From the NCBI GenBank assembly GCA_009602725.1, contig WELB01000012.1, positions 518,624 through 575,344 on the forward strand: DNA of 56,721 nt. The letters run 5' to 3'. The position numbers and the translations under genes are program-made. The stretch's first letter is position 1. Each line of letters begins with the position of its first letter. Shown one piece after another: positions 44,101 through 54,103 of the stretch. Origin of the DNA: Spirogloea muscicola. Its lineage: Eukaryota; Streptophyta; Zygnematophyceae; Spirogloeales; Spirogloeaceae. The notes under the pieces are model-generated. The model worked only from the letters and a program-made list of their open reading frames with translations. It had not been told where the DNA came from and ran no database searches.

Positions 44101-44189
44101 TCAGGGAGAGGAGGGGTAGATTTCTCTGGAGGCCTCACGCAGCCACTTTACAGGTGGACCACCTGTTCGCGTACGTGTCCCTGGGCTCA

Positions 44190-45260
44190 GGAGACCTCGC
44201 CGCTTGATTGGTGCAGAAGACGGGGCACTGGATCGGGGGGCCAAGCCCCAACCTCTCCTGGCTAAAGGGAACCCCAAGTCCCGGAGGTCATGGCAGGCAT
44301 GCCTTGAATTCAAGCCACGCCTACCTCCGGGATGCCTAGTACCGGGCAGATTGGTCAGCGTTCAAGGCCGAGCCAATGTACAGGGTCCACGAGCGGAGGC
44401 AAGTCTTAGTAGCACTGATGTGTGTGAGCAGGAGAGATGGGGTTACGCCCCGAGCATAGGAAGGTGGAGTCTGGATTTAGCTGGTCCTCTGCATAGGGGT
44501 ACTCAGCACCTTATGTAATCATCATGATCAAACAGGTCTCCAAATGGGTTGAAGTATCAATCATCCTTGGTGTGTGTTGTGCTTATGTTGCTGAAGCTTA
44601 CTTGGAACAGGTCTGGTCCGAATTCGGAGCTTGCGCAGAAGTGCTCACTAATCAAGGGCCTGACTTTCAGGGTGATGTCCAGCGTTTGCTTGATCAGACC
44701 TTTCTTTACCATCGCGTCATTTCACGTGACCATCCACAAGCCGATGGAATAGCAGAACGTGTGATACAGACCATCAAATGTGGTCTGACCAAGTATGTAC
44801 TTTGCAAAGGCATGGTAAGGTGGGACAGTATTTATCATGGACTATCATGGTTCACAGATTGTCAAAGCAAACTTCTTCGTCTGCTAGTAGTCCTTTCTAC
44901 TATATGGACAGCAACATTCATTCCTCTTAGTCTCCATGCTTTGGATACAAAAACCCTTATACCTTGGATATACCAACATGTGGCTGAGCATTTGTGATGA
45001 GCGTGAGTATATGTTCAGGAAACATATGCCTATTGCATTAGGACGACTTGCTCATTGCTCAACATCGTGATATGCAACGATATGCCACCAATCATGGCGG
45101 GTGGTGCAAGCCAAAACCTTCGACACTTGACGTGAGTGACTTCGTCCACCTTAAGGTCAACCCTCAAGTTTGCTTGGATGCATCTCGAGGTGGATGCACC
45201 TCCATACAAGGGTTGTTGGTCAGAGCTCTTCATGCGTGATTCGCCTACAAGGGTACTGTG
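44190..45260 (+). mobile_element. Decayed Ty3/gypsy integrase region
   Basis: Plus-strand frames give an integrase core: RWSLDLAGPL (first Asp kept), a frameshift near 44500, VIIMIKQVSKWVEVSIIL, LTNQGPDFQGD and DHPQADGIAERVIQTIK, whose Glu is kept. The second catalytic Asp is Asn (codon 44650-44652), 35 codons before the Glu. The core's end is broken near 44880. At 45030-45160 another frame gives AQHRDMQRYATNHGG and LDVSDFVHLKVNP, the usual C-terminal integrase segment. No reverse transcriptase or gag is seen nearby, so this is a fragment. Confidence 0.75.
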
Positions 45261-45530
45261 GCAGGAATATTGCTGACAATATGTAGAATAATTCCCGGTG
45301 TCATCTTACTACAACATTGACCCCTACTGATGATCGTACACAACACCCACGCACTTGTCATGCGAACTATGCATCGAGGGGATTAATCTGCAGTGATGCT
45401 CTTCTTCTATTTGCGATAAAGGGTGGCATATTCAATGACTGACACCACTGCTACCAGTACACCTACAGAATACTGGTTTATTTTCCCCGGGTGCAGACCC
45501 AACTCCTCAGCCCAAGCCACGACTCGCACT

Positions 45531-45549
45531 TGGGGGTGGGAGGGGGAGA
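45531..45549 (+). other. Candidate polypurine tract of the gypsy element
   Basis: TGGGGGTGGGAGGGGGAGA lies about 300 bp after the integrase frame, where a polypurine tract before the 3' LTR is expected. No LTR pair can be demonstrated in the window. Confidence 0.35.
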
Positions 45550-45944
45550 TACATTCAACACAAGTTCTTGACTATAAGCACCGTGTCATCAGCTATTGAT
45601 ATTTTGCTCTATGTGCATGTGTGTTGCTTGGTGATGCCTGCACAAGCTATTACCTCAATATGACGCTGATTTCCTCATATACTTTGTTTCGTTGCTCTGC
45701 CTGCCACGTAGACCCTCTGACACGTCAATCGGTTTGCTACAATCTTCCCTATCAACGTAGTATGGCAGTCGACGCCCTGTAGCATGACAAGGCGCAAAGC
45801 GAGCAGAGGGGGCGCAACGGCCGGTTGTACCATCCACAAAGGAGGACCTTTTCCGACAATGTGGCAGGTGCTGGTGGGTCGCCTTGGCCAGCCACACGAC
45901 GGCGCCGCTGACGGCATTTGAGGCGACACCCATTAGGCTCCACC

Positions 45945-46085
45945 ACCAAGCGGAAGAAGACGGCTCGCCCATAGACAAGAGGGGCTGGCAAAGAATGGAC
46001 AATGTCCGCAGGCCTCAAAGGCCACAAAACGGTGCCCGGAAAGACAACTACACACCAAGACACGAAATGATCCAGATGGATGCTC
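45945..46085 (-). mobile_element. Non-LTR tail, subfamily C, truncated at the stop codon
   Basis: The minus strand matches the tail at 700-860 (TTCGTGTCTTGGTGTGTAGT, TTTTGTGGCCTTTGAGGCCT, GGACATTGTCCATTC), ending GCCCCTCTTGTCTATGGGCGA. Coding upstream of the stop is absent: truncation fell at CTGAGCATCC. Confidence 0.65.
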
Positions 46086-46660
46086 AGGGCCGGGTCACAC
46101 CGGGTCGGTCGGCCGCGCCGAGGGTTACGCGTCGCGCGTTGCGCGCGTTGGAATGACCGGCGTTTACACCGGCGCGGGCCCGGTCGTGGTCGGTACGCCA
46201 CGAAGGCGCCACATCGGACGCTGACCAGGACGCCTTTTTGGGGCGCGTTGATGGTTAAAACGCGCGCGTTTGCCACGCTGGCGGCCAGAATCCAGACCAC
46301 CTCCCGAGGTGGTCCCAATGATTCTGACCAAACCCCCCCCCCCGCCCCCCCCCCCCCCGCCCCCCCGGCCCCGACCAACCCCTCCAAGTACACGCAAGTT
46401 CAGATACGCATCATCATCATGCCCGCACGTGCAGGCGGCCTCGGCCTCTGAGGCCGCGACACCCCCTTGACCCGGCGGTCAAAACGGCTTTTGGCCGACC
46501 GACCCGGTGTATCCCGGCCCTCAGTACACGGAAAGGCTCCGGCGACGGCAGCGTGCGGGGGGGTCCCTTCAACGCCGTTGACGCGCAAGGAGCCCGCAGC
46601 CGCAGCCGCAGGGCAGCCGAGCTAGCGGGCGTCGGGGCCCAGGTGCCCTCCACCACCCGG
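46086..46660. other. CpG-rich spacer before esterase 3
   Basis: Very GC-rich with C homopolymers at about 46328-46363. Open frames reflect composition. No gene is supported. Confidence 0.5.
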
Positions 46661-46662
46661 GG

Positions 46663-49436
46663 GTGCGTAGCTGGGACCCCGGGGGCCGTCGGGTAGCGCA
46701 GGGTCCCGGAATAGGGCCACGGAGCCAGGAGAACCTCCAGGAGGAGGCCCACACAGAGCTGCCAGCGGGACCCGGCCCACAACTCAACCCCCCCCGGCCC
46801 CGACCGCCCCGACATCCCGGCCAGTGCCAGCAGCTCGCCCCCTCCCCCAGCCGCTGCCGCCGCCGCCACAGGCGCCGCNTGCGCCTCTGGCGGCTCCGCA
46901 GCCGCCTCGGAGCGCCTGGTGGACCCCGGGGCCCGCCGCAGCGGCTCTCCTGGAGGCCGCTCGCGCGCCCGGCCGCCTTAGCCAGCGTCGCTGCCGGCGC
47001 CTGGCCGTCCGCTGGAAGCCGTTCAGTGCGCAGCGGCGCGACTGCTTCCGCTAGCTCCGACGCTGCCAGCCTGCGGCGGCGCCGCCGGCTGCGTTCGAGG
47101 GACGACGAGGGCTACCGGGGCCCCGGCAGCGCCGGTGGCGGCCCGGCGAGGCGCTTCCGTTGGGTGAACACGACGGAGGACCCGCGCGACCCGACGACCC
47201 GCGTGTGCTGCTTTGAGCACTTCCGCAAGCAGCACGACAAGTGGGCCTACATCCACACCGACGGCGCGCGAACCTTTGACGCCGTCGACCTGGCTCTCGT
47301 GAGCTCCCCCCCCTGTCGCCTGGCCAGGCGTGTGCTGCCGAGTGACACGGACGCCGCGCGGTCAGCGGACCGTCTGACGGTGGCGTCTTGGCGCCCGCGC
47401 AGCTCCTCAAGGGCAAGAAGGTGGCGATGATCGGCGACTCCATCACTGGCCAAGTATGGATAAACTTGGTTGTGGCTCTGCAGAGGCACGGCTACAAGGA
47501 GTGGGCCAACTGCGGCAACACACGGTATGCTGCTCAGAGCACAGATAGCCCAGACTATTTTCAGCCTGTGAGCGCTCGTCTAGGGGGACTGTCGGGATGC
47601 CTCTGCTTGCTCGACTTGACCTTCGCGGTGCTGAGCCTCTGTCGCCTATGGTATACTGAATGCTGGACTCCTGGAGAGAAGGGCGCATGAGGGCCACTGG
47701 GCCCATGCTTATCAGATAATTCAGTCAGTCGGTTTGGTGCCCACAACGAGCACCCAGCTGCTAGAAGCAGGGCTAGCTGATCCTCAGGCTGACAACAAGC
47801 AAGTCCCTCAATTCTGCTCCACTGTTCAGCTATTTCTATGACCTTAAGGTGGAGGACACGGTGGAGGAGATGCTCGCCAAGGGCACCCACGCTTTGCAGA
47901 AGGACAAGAAGCTCTCGACGTTCGGGCGAGAGACTGTGCTCACCGGGCCCTTTGAAAACGCCACTTGGTCCTACTGGCGAGGTACGTCAGATCCCTGTGC
48001 CTATGCTCCTGCTGTGGAACTTGCAGACCCTGAGGACAGAGACCTCAAGATCGAAATCCACTTATAGCTGCTGTTAATTTGGCAGAAAGACAGCAAGAAA
48101 AGCGGACATGCAGAATGTCGGTATCTGCTGGTAGACAAGGCTGTCACGCCCTGGTCAAGACCAATGCAAGGGAGCTTGTCCAATTAGTCCTCCACATGCG
48201 TTTGCTGGGAAGATTGAAGTTATGCAAGACTCTCAATTGACGATGGTAACACCTGCATGACGGCAATGCGTCAGCAAGACCAGAATCCACCGGACTGGTA
48301 CTCAGCCATGCTTTGAGCCACTCTGTGCAGGCTTCCATCTCGTCCCAAGCATGTACGAGTGGCCAGGCTACAATATATACCAGTCACAGCTTGAGTATGT
48401 CGCTCAGAATTTTGACGTGGTGAGCACTCGGCTAGCTTATGGAGCTGGAGTTGAGGACAAATGAAGTCAACTCTTGCAAACTCCAAATTGGTAGACGACA
48501 GGCCAGCTGCTGGGCATGAAGTGTGGCTGCATGCATTGACTGTGGTTACAGCTCTGGTGCTGACATCAGTTGACCGGACTTTGTCACAGATCATTCTCAA
48601 CTTTGGGCTGCACTACAGTAACGGACGCGTGAAGGGCCTGCGTCACGACATGAACAGCGTGGCCGACTATCTTGCCAAGTTCAACAAGAAGAAGGGTCAG
48701 GTAGGGTTCTTCCGGGAGGTCTTGCCGCAACACTTTTACACCCTAAATGGCAATGGGATCTACCCAGGTCCAGACGGCTTCCCTAAGAATGTATCCCAGG
48801 CGATCATCAAGATTTGCCATCCCGCACCTCGGGTGCACCAGGCAAGCTCTGCTCCTTGTCCTTGTGCAAAAAGGCTGCCTCGCAGAGTCCAACTAATGCC
48901 TATCGAGCTAGGTGTGGATGATAGCTCACAAATACAGCAATGGAAAAGTGTATCGTAAGCTACAAGGAGGTACCAAACTTAGTGCACAACCTGCTAAGAG
49001 AACGTGTTAGCTGTATCTTCTGTTGTGTAGGCAACGTGCATCAAACTGATCTCACAAGTGTACCACTTTTGCTGACCAACATTTTCATTGCTTGAAGCGA
49101 GCACAGTGGAGGAACGACGTCCTGTGGGAGGTGGCAGCCGAAAAGCAGGTGCCTGTGCAGCCAGTCTTTCACCAGATGGACATGCATGGATTCCACCTTG
49201 AGGGGGGGAAGCGCCCTGACTGCACACACTTTGGCAATAAGGACACATGGTGGCTGGCCTCATTCGACTCTACTTATATGACTGTTGCTGCCGGGATGTG
49301 CGGCTGGGGGCTGCTGGCCAAGAGCGACTGCGAAAACCACTTCCCACCTCTCTATTACAGCACAATACGGAACCGGGAGCCAGATCTGGAGGGTGCGGTG
49401 CACATGTCCAGTTGGGATTGGCCGACACAGGAGTGA
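46663..49436 (+). CDS. PC-esterase / TBL-like protein, paralogue 3 (diverged)
   Basis: Six exons: first exon ending 47298, then 47403-47524, 47830-47981, 48331-48419, 48590-48841 and 49107-49436. Exons 2, 3, 4 and 6 have exactly the lengths found in paralogues 1 and 2, and the phases agree. The protein keeps VAMIGDSITGQVW (nucleophile Ser), NCGNTRYFYDLKVEDT across the exon 2/3 junction, DVIILNFGLHYSN, FFREVLPQHF, DCTHFGNKD and the C-terminal SSWDWPTQE. It is clearly older than the 1/2 duplication. The start is uncertain: 46663 is the first in-frame ATG, but the N-terminal ~100 residues are Pro/Arg-rich, no clear signal peptide is visible, and an N at 46879 blurs the frame. A TGTAA follows the stop by about 52 nt. 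Confidence 0.85.
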
Positions 49437-49487
49437 CAGCCCACAGCAAGCTGTGTCATAAGTACGTGCTGGACACTCTGCAATAGC

Positions 49488-49492
49488 TGTAA
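49488..49492 (+). terminator. TGTAA poly(A) signal, esterase 3
   Basis: TGTAA 52 nt after the stop codon. Confidence 0.6.
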
Positions 49493-49499
49493 TCTTGAG

Positions 49500-50170
49500 C
49501 AGCGTGTCCTTCGGACGTTTTTTAGAGTACCGCGCACATTGCCTTTAGGCACAACAGAAATGGGTCCCGTTGATCCCAACGTTGATTGCAGTAATCAGGC
49601 AGCTGGAGGTAGATATAGCTGACCACATTGGCTGGTATTATAGCCTCCTCGGGGCTCCTTGACTGACAAAGCAAGCGCCATTGCTATGATGGCCTGTTTG
49701 CGAGAAGCCGGAAGCAGGGTTCGCAACTTTGTGCGCCTCTGACTGTGGTGTTGGGCTCTCGTGGAACCAGCTTGACAGCCTCAGAGAGGGCCATCAAAGC
49801 TGTATCTAGGAAGGTACTTCAGAGTAGTATCATTGGGCGCATTTGCCTTCATACTTTAAGCTCGTGGTGAAGAGCAACTTGATGACCGTCTTTGCTGTGA
49901 CCCAGCTATTGCACCTAGTAAAATGCCCAAACAATATAACCTGCAAGTAATCAAGCTGGCAGTATACAGTCACTTAAAGTGTGGCTGTTGCAAGCTAGTG
50001 CGTTGCAAAACGAGCACTCACTGCAAATGGTAAGGACAGCTAATCTTCCAAACTTGAGACTGAGTCTTTCATGCAAGTGCCAAAGGAAGTAGGCCAAAGC
50101 TTCCAATCGATTATTGTGCCCAAAGAGCTATACCAACTCTCAAGTACGTGGATCTGATTGGCAGAAAATG
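49500..50170. other. Spacer between convergent genes
   Basis: AT-richer than the genes either side. No open frame of note. It holds the 3' regions of esterase 3 (plus) and the SABATH gene (minus). Confidence 0.5.
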
Positions 50171-50175
50171 TGATC

Positions 50176-50180
50176 TTACA
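50176..50180 (-). terminator. TGTAA poly(A) signal, SABATH gene
   Basis: TTACA on the plus strand, TGTAA on the minus strand, about 20 nt after the SABATH stop codon. Confidence 0.6.
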
Positions 50181-50199
50181 CTAGTATTGGCCAAATTCT

Positions 50200-52985
50200 T
50201 CACCTACGGATGAGTGCCAGGCAAACAATTGCCGGCAACGGGGACGTAGCGTAGTACTCAAAGTCTTGCAAAATCAACCGCTCCATCCGATGAGCAAGTT
50301 GATTCAAGAAGCCCTTGCCAAATCTCTCGGACAAAAGTGGCCCCAGGATCACTGTGAAAGCATTTACTATGTGCTGGGCCACCACGGAACGACTGAGCAT
50401 CTTGCAAGGAAGACCTTTAATAAGTCACTGCAGATTATGGATTGGCTTTTCGTGGCCAACTCAATGCAGGGCTAAAGCGGCTGCTTATGCATCCAATAAA
50501 CATGTCATTCGGAGAGTGATGTTTCCGTGGAGGCATTTGTCAACGGCCAAAGCTTCTTATGTAGGGCAGAAGGTGTATGAGTGTATTCAGGTGTAGTTTG
50601 GTTTATAGGTGACGACTGACCTTTGCGAAGGTGATAGCTGCCATTCTTGTGGAGTCGTAATCCCCATATTCTGCACAATAGTATTCAAATCAGAGTGTTG
50701 CGAAATAAAGGACTGCAATCAACCCTGCCCCATTTCATGGCATTGCCAACAGTGTCAACTGAAGAGTAGTCAATGATCAATTTGTCAATGGCAACACGTA
50801 CCTTCAACGAGCTGATCGCAAATGGCTTGCCTGGCAGGTTCTCAATCACTTCATAGAAGTCAGACTCGCTACGACCATACAAAGGGATATTGAAGGAAGC
50901 CAGGGATTCGGCCGGGGCAGCCCCCTCAGCCATGAGCTGCTTCCATGCCTCATCCATAAGATCAAACCAGTTTCTGCTTGCTACTTCTGCTGTGTCCATT
51001 TCTCCTCCTGCTGCAGGAACCGAGGTATATTCTCTGGGATTTTTGTCATGATCTGGCTCTGGGCCGCCCGCAGTGATCAACCAAAGCAGCCCTCCTTGTC
51101 TAATCTCCTCGGCACGACAGCTCAAGAAGCATTCTAGGTCCCTCTTTGCTTGTGCCTGTGGCAATGAGAGAACAAGGAAGACTGATGACATGATCAAAAG
51201 TGCACTTGACTGATGACGACTCCAGCAAATGTATGTGACTTTGATCCGAGCTTGATGCCACATTGATTGCCTGACTTAGCAGGCGCATTGCAGATGTGGC
51301 CTCAGAGATGATTGATGGAGAATCTTAACACCAGCTTACCTTGTACGCAGAAAGTATGGCACCTGACTTGTCCCGCGCATACCAGGTGCTGTTAGTGTTG
51401 ACGATCTTTGAATGACCTGAAAACCACAGCGTAAATCGGTGAGTAGCTGTAGGTCAGGGAAGACAGGTTGTTCGTAGCATTGACTTTTGATACTAGCCAC
51501 ATGTTAAGTACAATGACCGGTTACGAGTGCACGTTCACTTAAGCATGCAAGAAAAATATTTCCTTGAAGTGAGCAGCATTGCTAGCAGCTTTCTGATCTA
51601 AGCTGTATCAAAGTAACGCACAATGAATGTTGACTCATGCAGTTCTTGTCACGAAGGCTACTTGAATGATTTGCCATGCTTATAAGCTTGGTAACAAGCT
51701 GCATGCCTGCTTCCGTGGCAGCACACGGGTCTTGAGACAGAAAGTGCATAGCAAGTGTGCAGGTAACCACGTGCAGGGACGCAACTGGGAAAAGCCTGTT
51801 GTAGAATGAGCCTATCAATGGCGAAGGCCCAAAATTGATTACTTCTGACTGTCTGCGAGCATTTGTGTCTGTATGGCTGCCGATACATTTGAAAAGGTGA
51901 TCATCTTGACTGAATTGCTCACGCTCTGCACATCATGCTTCTTGAAGCAAGCTAAGCTCACGTTGATACGAATGCAGGTGCAAGTGGGGCTCTTCGTTAC
52001 CAAGAAGTAATCTCAGACCAAGAAGCAATCTCAGACCTGGAACTGCTGCTGCAAAATATGCGGGCCTGCCGGACTCCTGGTTGAACAATCGCCGGACAAG
52101 CAGATTAAAATCATTGTCAGGCAAATCCGAGAAGTAGACAAAGCACTCCTTCTGACTGTCAAACAACAGACGCCTCACTTCCGAGACGATGCTTGTCATC
52201 TGCTGTACAGAGTTCCTGCCTGCACTCATTGCAGAAAATGAAATGTAACGAGATGTCTTATTTTATATCATCTGTATTCGGCAATGAATACATGAGATAG
52301 GGTCCAGGGAAGACCATGATGAGTTATAATCATACCGCAATATATATCTTAAGGGTCAGTAAGATGTCTTCTACAGTCGCAGAGCTTGGGTCGAAGATGG
52401 TTCTGGCTGCACAAGACAATGTCTCCTAAAGGTAGTGCTGGGCTCTGGCCGAGATATGTCTGAACATGCTGTCGTGAACAACGGCTTACAGATGCTATGT
52501 CCAACCGAGAATTACTAAGTAATGTAGTCGGAGGAACTGCTATCCGTGCGTGCACAGGTGGCTTACCCGTGGAGCATCCAAGATCAGCAATATTAATCAC
52601 ACCACCAGCCTCCTGAAGCGCCGCGGCGTTGGCAATGTGCTCAAGCAGCATGGGTTTTGCCTCCTGCCAGTGTAACCAACTCATGACGATTGGAGCATGT
52701 CTTTGAGTGAGTCATTGCTTGTAGCTGCAGTGCCGCCACCTAAGAGTTGCAGTTTCGTAAAGATTCACGAAGCAACGAGAAAGGAGAGAAAGAGGAACTC
52801 AACACCAATAGCAGCCACTACTTGCTCTGACTGCAGCATAGGGGAAGCTCAATCGAGCTAAGAATAGGGTCGTCTCAGCCAGGCGCGCGGTCTTCTTGCT
52901 AGGTGCTCACAGCGAAGATGGCTGCCTGGAGGTAGGACTGGCTGTCATAGCTGTGTTCGCCGTCGCCGGCTGCCATCGGCCGCAT
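50200..52985 (-). CDS. SABATH-family carboxyl methyltransferase
   Basis: Transfers methyl from S-adenosylmethionine to the carboxyl (rarely nitrogen) of a small molecule; known plant members act on salicylate, jasmonate, benzoate or IAA. Seven exons: 52985-52911, 52663-52567, 52219-52037, 51811-51707, 51416-51340, 51155-50802 and 50400-50200; 1092 nt, 363 aa, normal for the family. Hallmarks in order: GDGEHSYDSQSYLQ; INIADLGCSTGRNS (SAM-binding); FSDLPDNDFNLLVRRL; YFAAAVPGSFYNRLFP; SLHVVTCTLAMHFLS; RDLECFLSCRAEEI; LASFNIPLYGRSESD; FGKGFLNQL. A second ATG at 52976 is equally possible. Exon 1 ends GCT|GTGAGC, which keeps the family's spacing before EAKP. Intron 4 fits frame only with GCAG|GCATGC, a GC donor. 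The substrate cannot be inferred. The last exon's 5' edge is the least certain. Confidence 0.9.
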
Positions 52986-52989
52986 GGCT

Positions 52990-53400
52990 GCTTGTGCGGA
53001 CGTCGGCGACAACTGCCCCGCCGGCGCCCGCGCCTGCGATCCCGCTTGAGAGAGAAGCAAGCGGCTATACCCGTATTTGAAGATGAAGCAACTGCCACAC
53101 CCGCCGAGCGCGCCGCCTTCGCCGCCGCCGCCGCCGCGGCGCCTGCGCTGCAGCGTCGGGCTCCGCGACGAGGCAGCGCGGGGAGTGATCTGCTCGCTGA
53201 AGCCACGGGGCTGGGATCCCGGCGGACCGCCTCGCGGCATGCACCGAGATCGACGGTCAAGAACATCGCTCGGGGTCCGAAAGCGGGGTTCCCGAGGGAC
53301 CGAGCACTGCCCTCGATCGCGGTCCGCTGGGCGGGTCGGTATGCAGACGGCTCGCAGCGCCAGGTGTGTTCATACAGGTGTGCATACGCATTAGTTCCTT
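52990..53400 (+). other. Open GC-rich frame upstream of SABATH, doubtful
   Basis: A plus-strand frame reads PVFEDEATATPAERAAFAAA, LLAEATGLGSRRTASRH and ALPSIAVRWAGRYADGS, looking more protein-like than the opposite strand. Its only early start lies inside SABATH exon 1, and it runs into a retrotransposon tail at about 53400. Possibly a displaced exon; not called as a gene. Confidence 0.25.
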
Positions 53401-53470
53401 TGGACCTTGTACATTGTCTCCGGGCTGGCTTTTTCACAGCCCTGCCCCCCCTTTTGCCCGTGGTTACTGA
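53395..53470 (+). mobile_element. Isolated non-LTR 3' tail
   Basis: TTTGGACCTTGTACATTGTC then CGGGCTGGCTTTTTCACAGCCC at about 53420-53441: the hairpin module alone, with no coding remnant. Confidence 0.55.
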
Positions 53471-54100
53471 GCGGGTCAATATGCAGCGGGAAATGTACGC
53501 GTCAGATGTGCTTGCCTTTGTACTTGGCCACTTTGGCCTTCAATCATCACAAGTACACAGAAAGTTCCTTTGAGAGAGCCACTTTCTGTCTTATCTTTCA
53601 TATCGCGCACTCTGGCCGTCTTTCACTCTCAACACCCCTTTCCCTCCCGACCGTTGCAGTTCGCCTCCCGCTTGCTCAGCGGTTTTACAGGGGCTCAAAC
53701 GGACTGGCCCCCCATGCCAGTCATGCCCAAGACGCCATGGAGGGCCAGCCGCGCGGTGTCCCGACCAGCGGGTGCGTCTGACACGCGGACCATGGTGCGT
53801 GGACCAGGTAGACCTTGCCGTGTAGATTCCGAAGGGTAGGCTACGATTATCCAGCCATGACGCAGGCCCCCGAAGTCAGGCACAACTTTGCAGATCGCTG
53901 CCCTGTCTTCGATGCCCAACTTTTGGACAACGTCGCACTCGGGTCTGAGTGCAAGAATGATAGTGTCGATTAGGGTAGCTACTGGTTACTCGATACAACA
54001 CACACTACTGAGTCCATCAACTCAAGCTGCAGAAACAATCTTGCGACTAAATGAGCAAGACGCCCACAGCTGTGTTGCAAGATGTCCATGAAAGCACACT
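53471..54100. other. Spacer and ferroportin 3' flank
   Basis: A minus-strand frame at 53695-53919 (VPDFGGLRHGWIIVAYPSES, TARLALHGVLGMTGMGGQSV) is open but unassigned. No firm gene. Confidence 0.35.
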
Positions 54101-54103
54101 CCT

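Noticed and set aside
44204-45239. An intact LTR retrotransposon
   Set aside because: Frameshifts, broken core, missing RT and gag, and no LTR pair.
51727-51811. A GT donor (GACCC|GTGTGC) ending SABATH exon 4
   Set aside because: It leaves phase 2, which does not fit the GHSKIVN exon; the GC donor at 51707 does.
52911-52935. A GC-AG donor (CTCCAG|GCAGCC) ending SABATH exon 1
   Set aside because: The downstream GT donor GCT|GTGAGC gives the family's usual seven-residue spacing between SYLQ and KP.
811-53441. The repeated hairpins as a CRISPR array or tRNA/snoRNA genes
   Set aside because: Spacing is irregular, both orientations occur, copies sit at retrotransposon 3' ends, and no tRNA arms or snoRNA boxes are visible.
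52896-53573. 225-codon plus-strand frame as a gene
   Set aside because: Its start lies inside SABATH exon 1 on the other strand and its end is retrotransposon tail.
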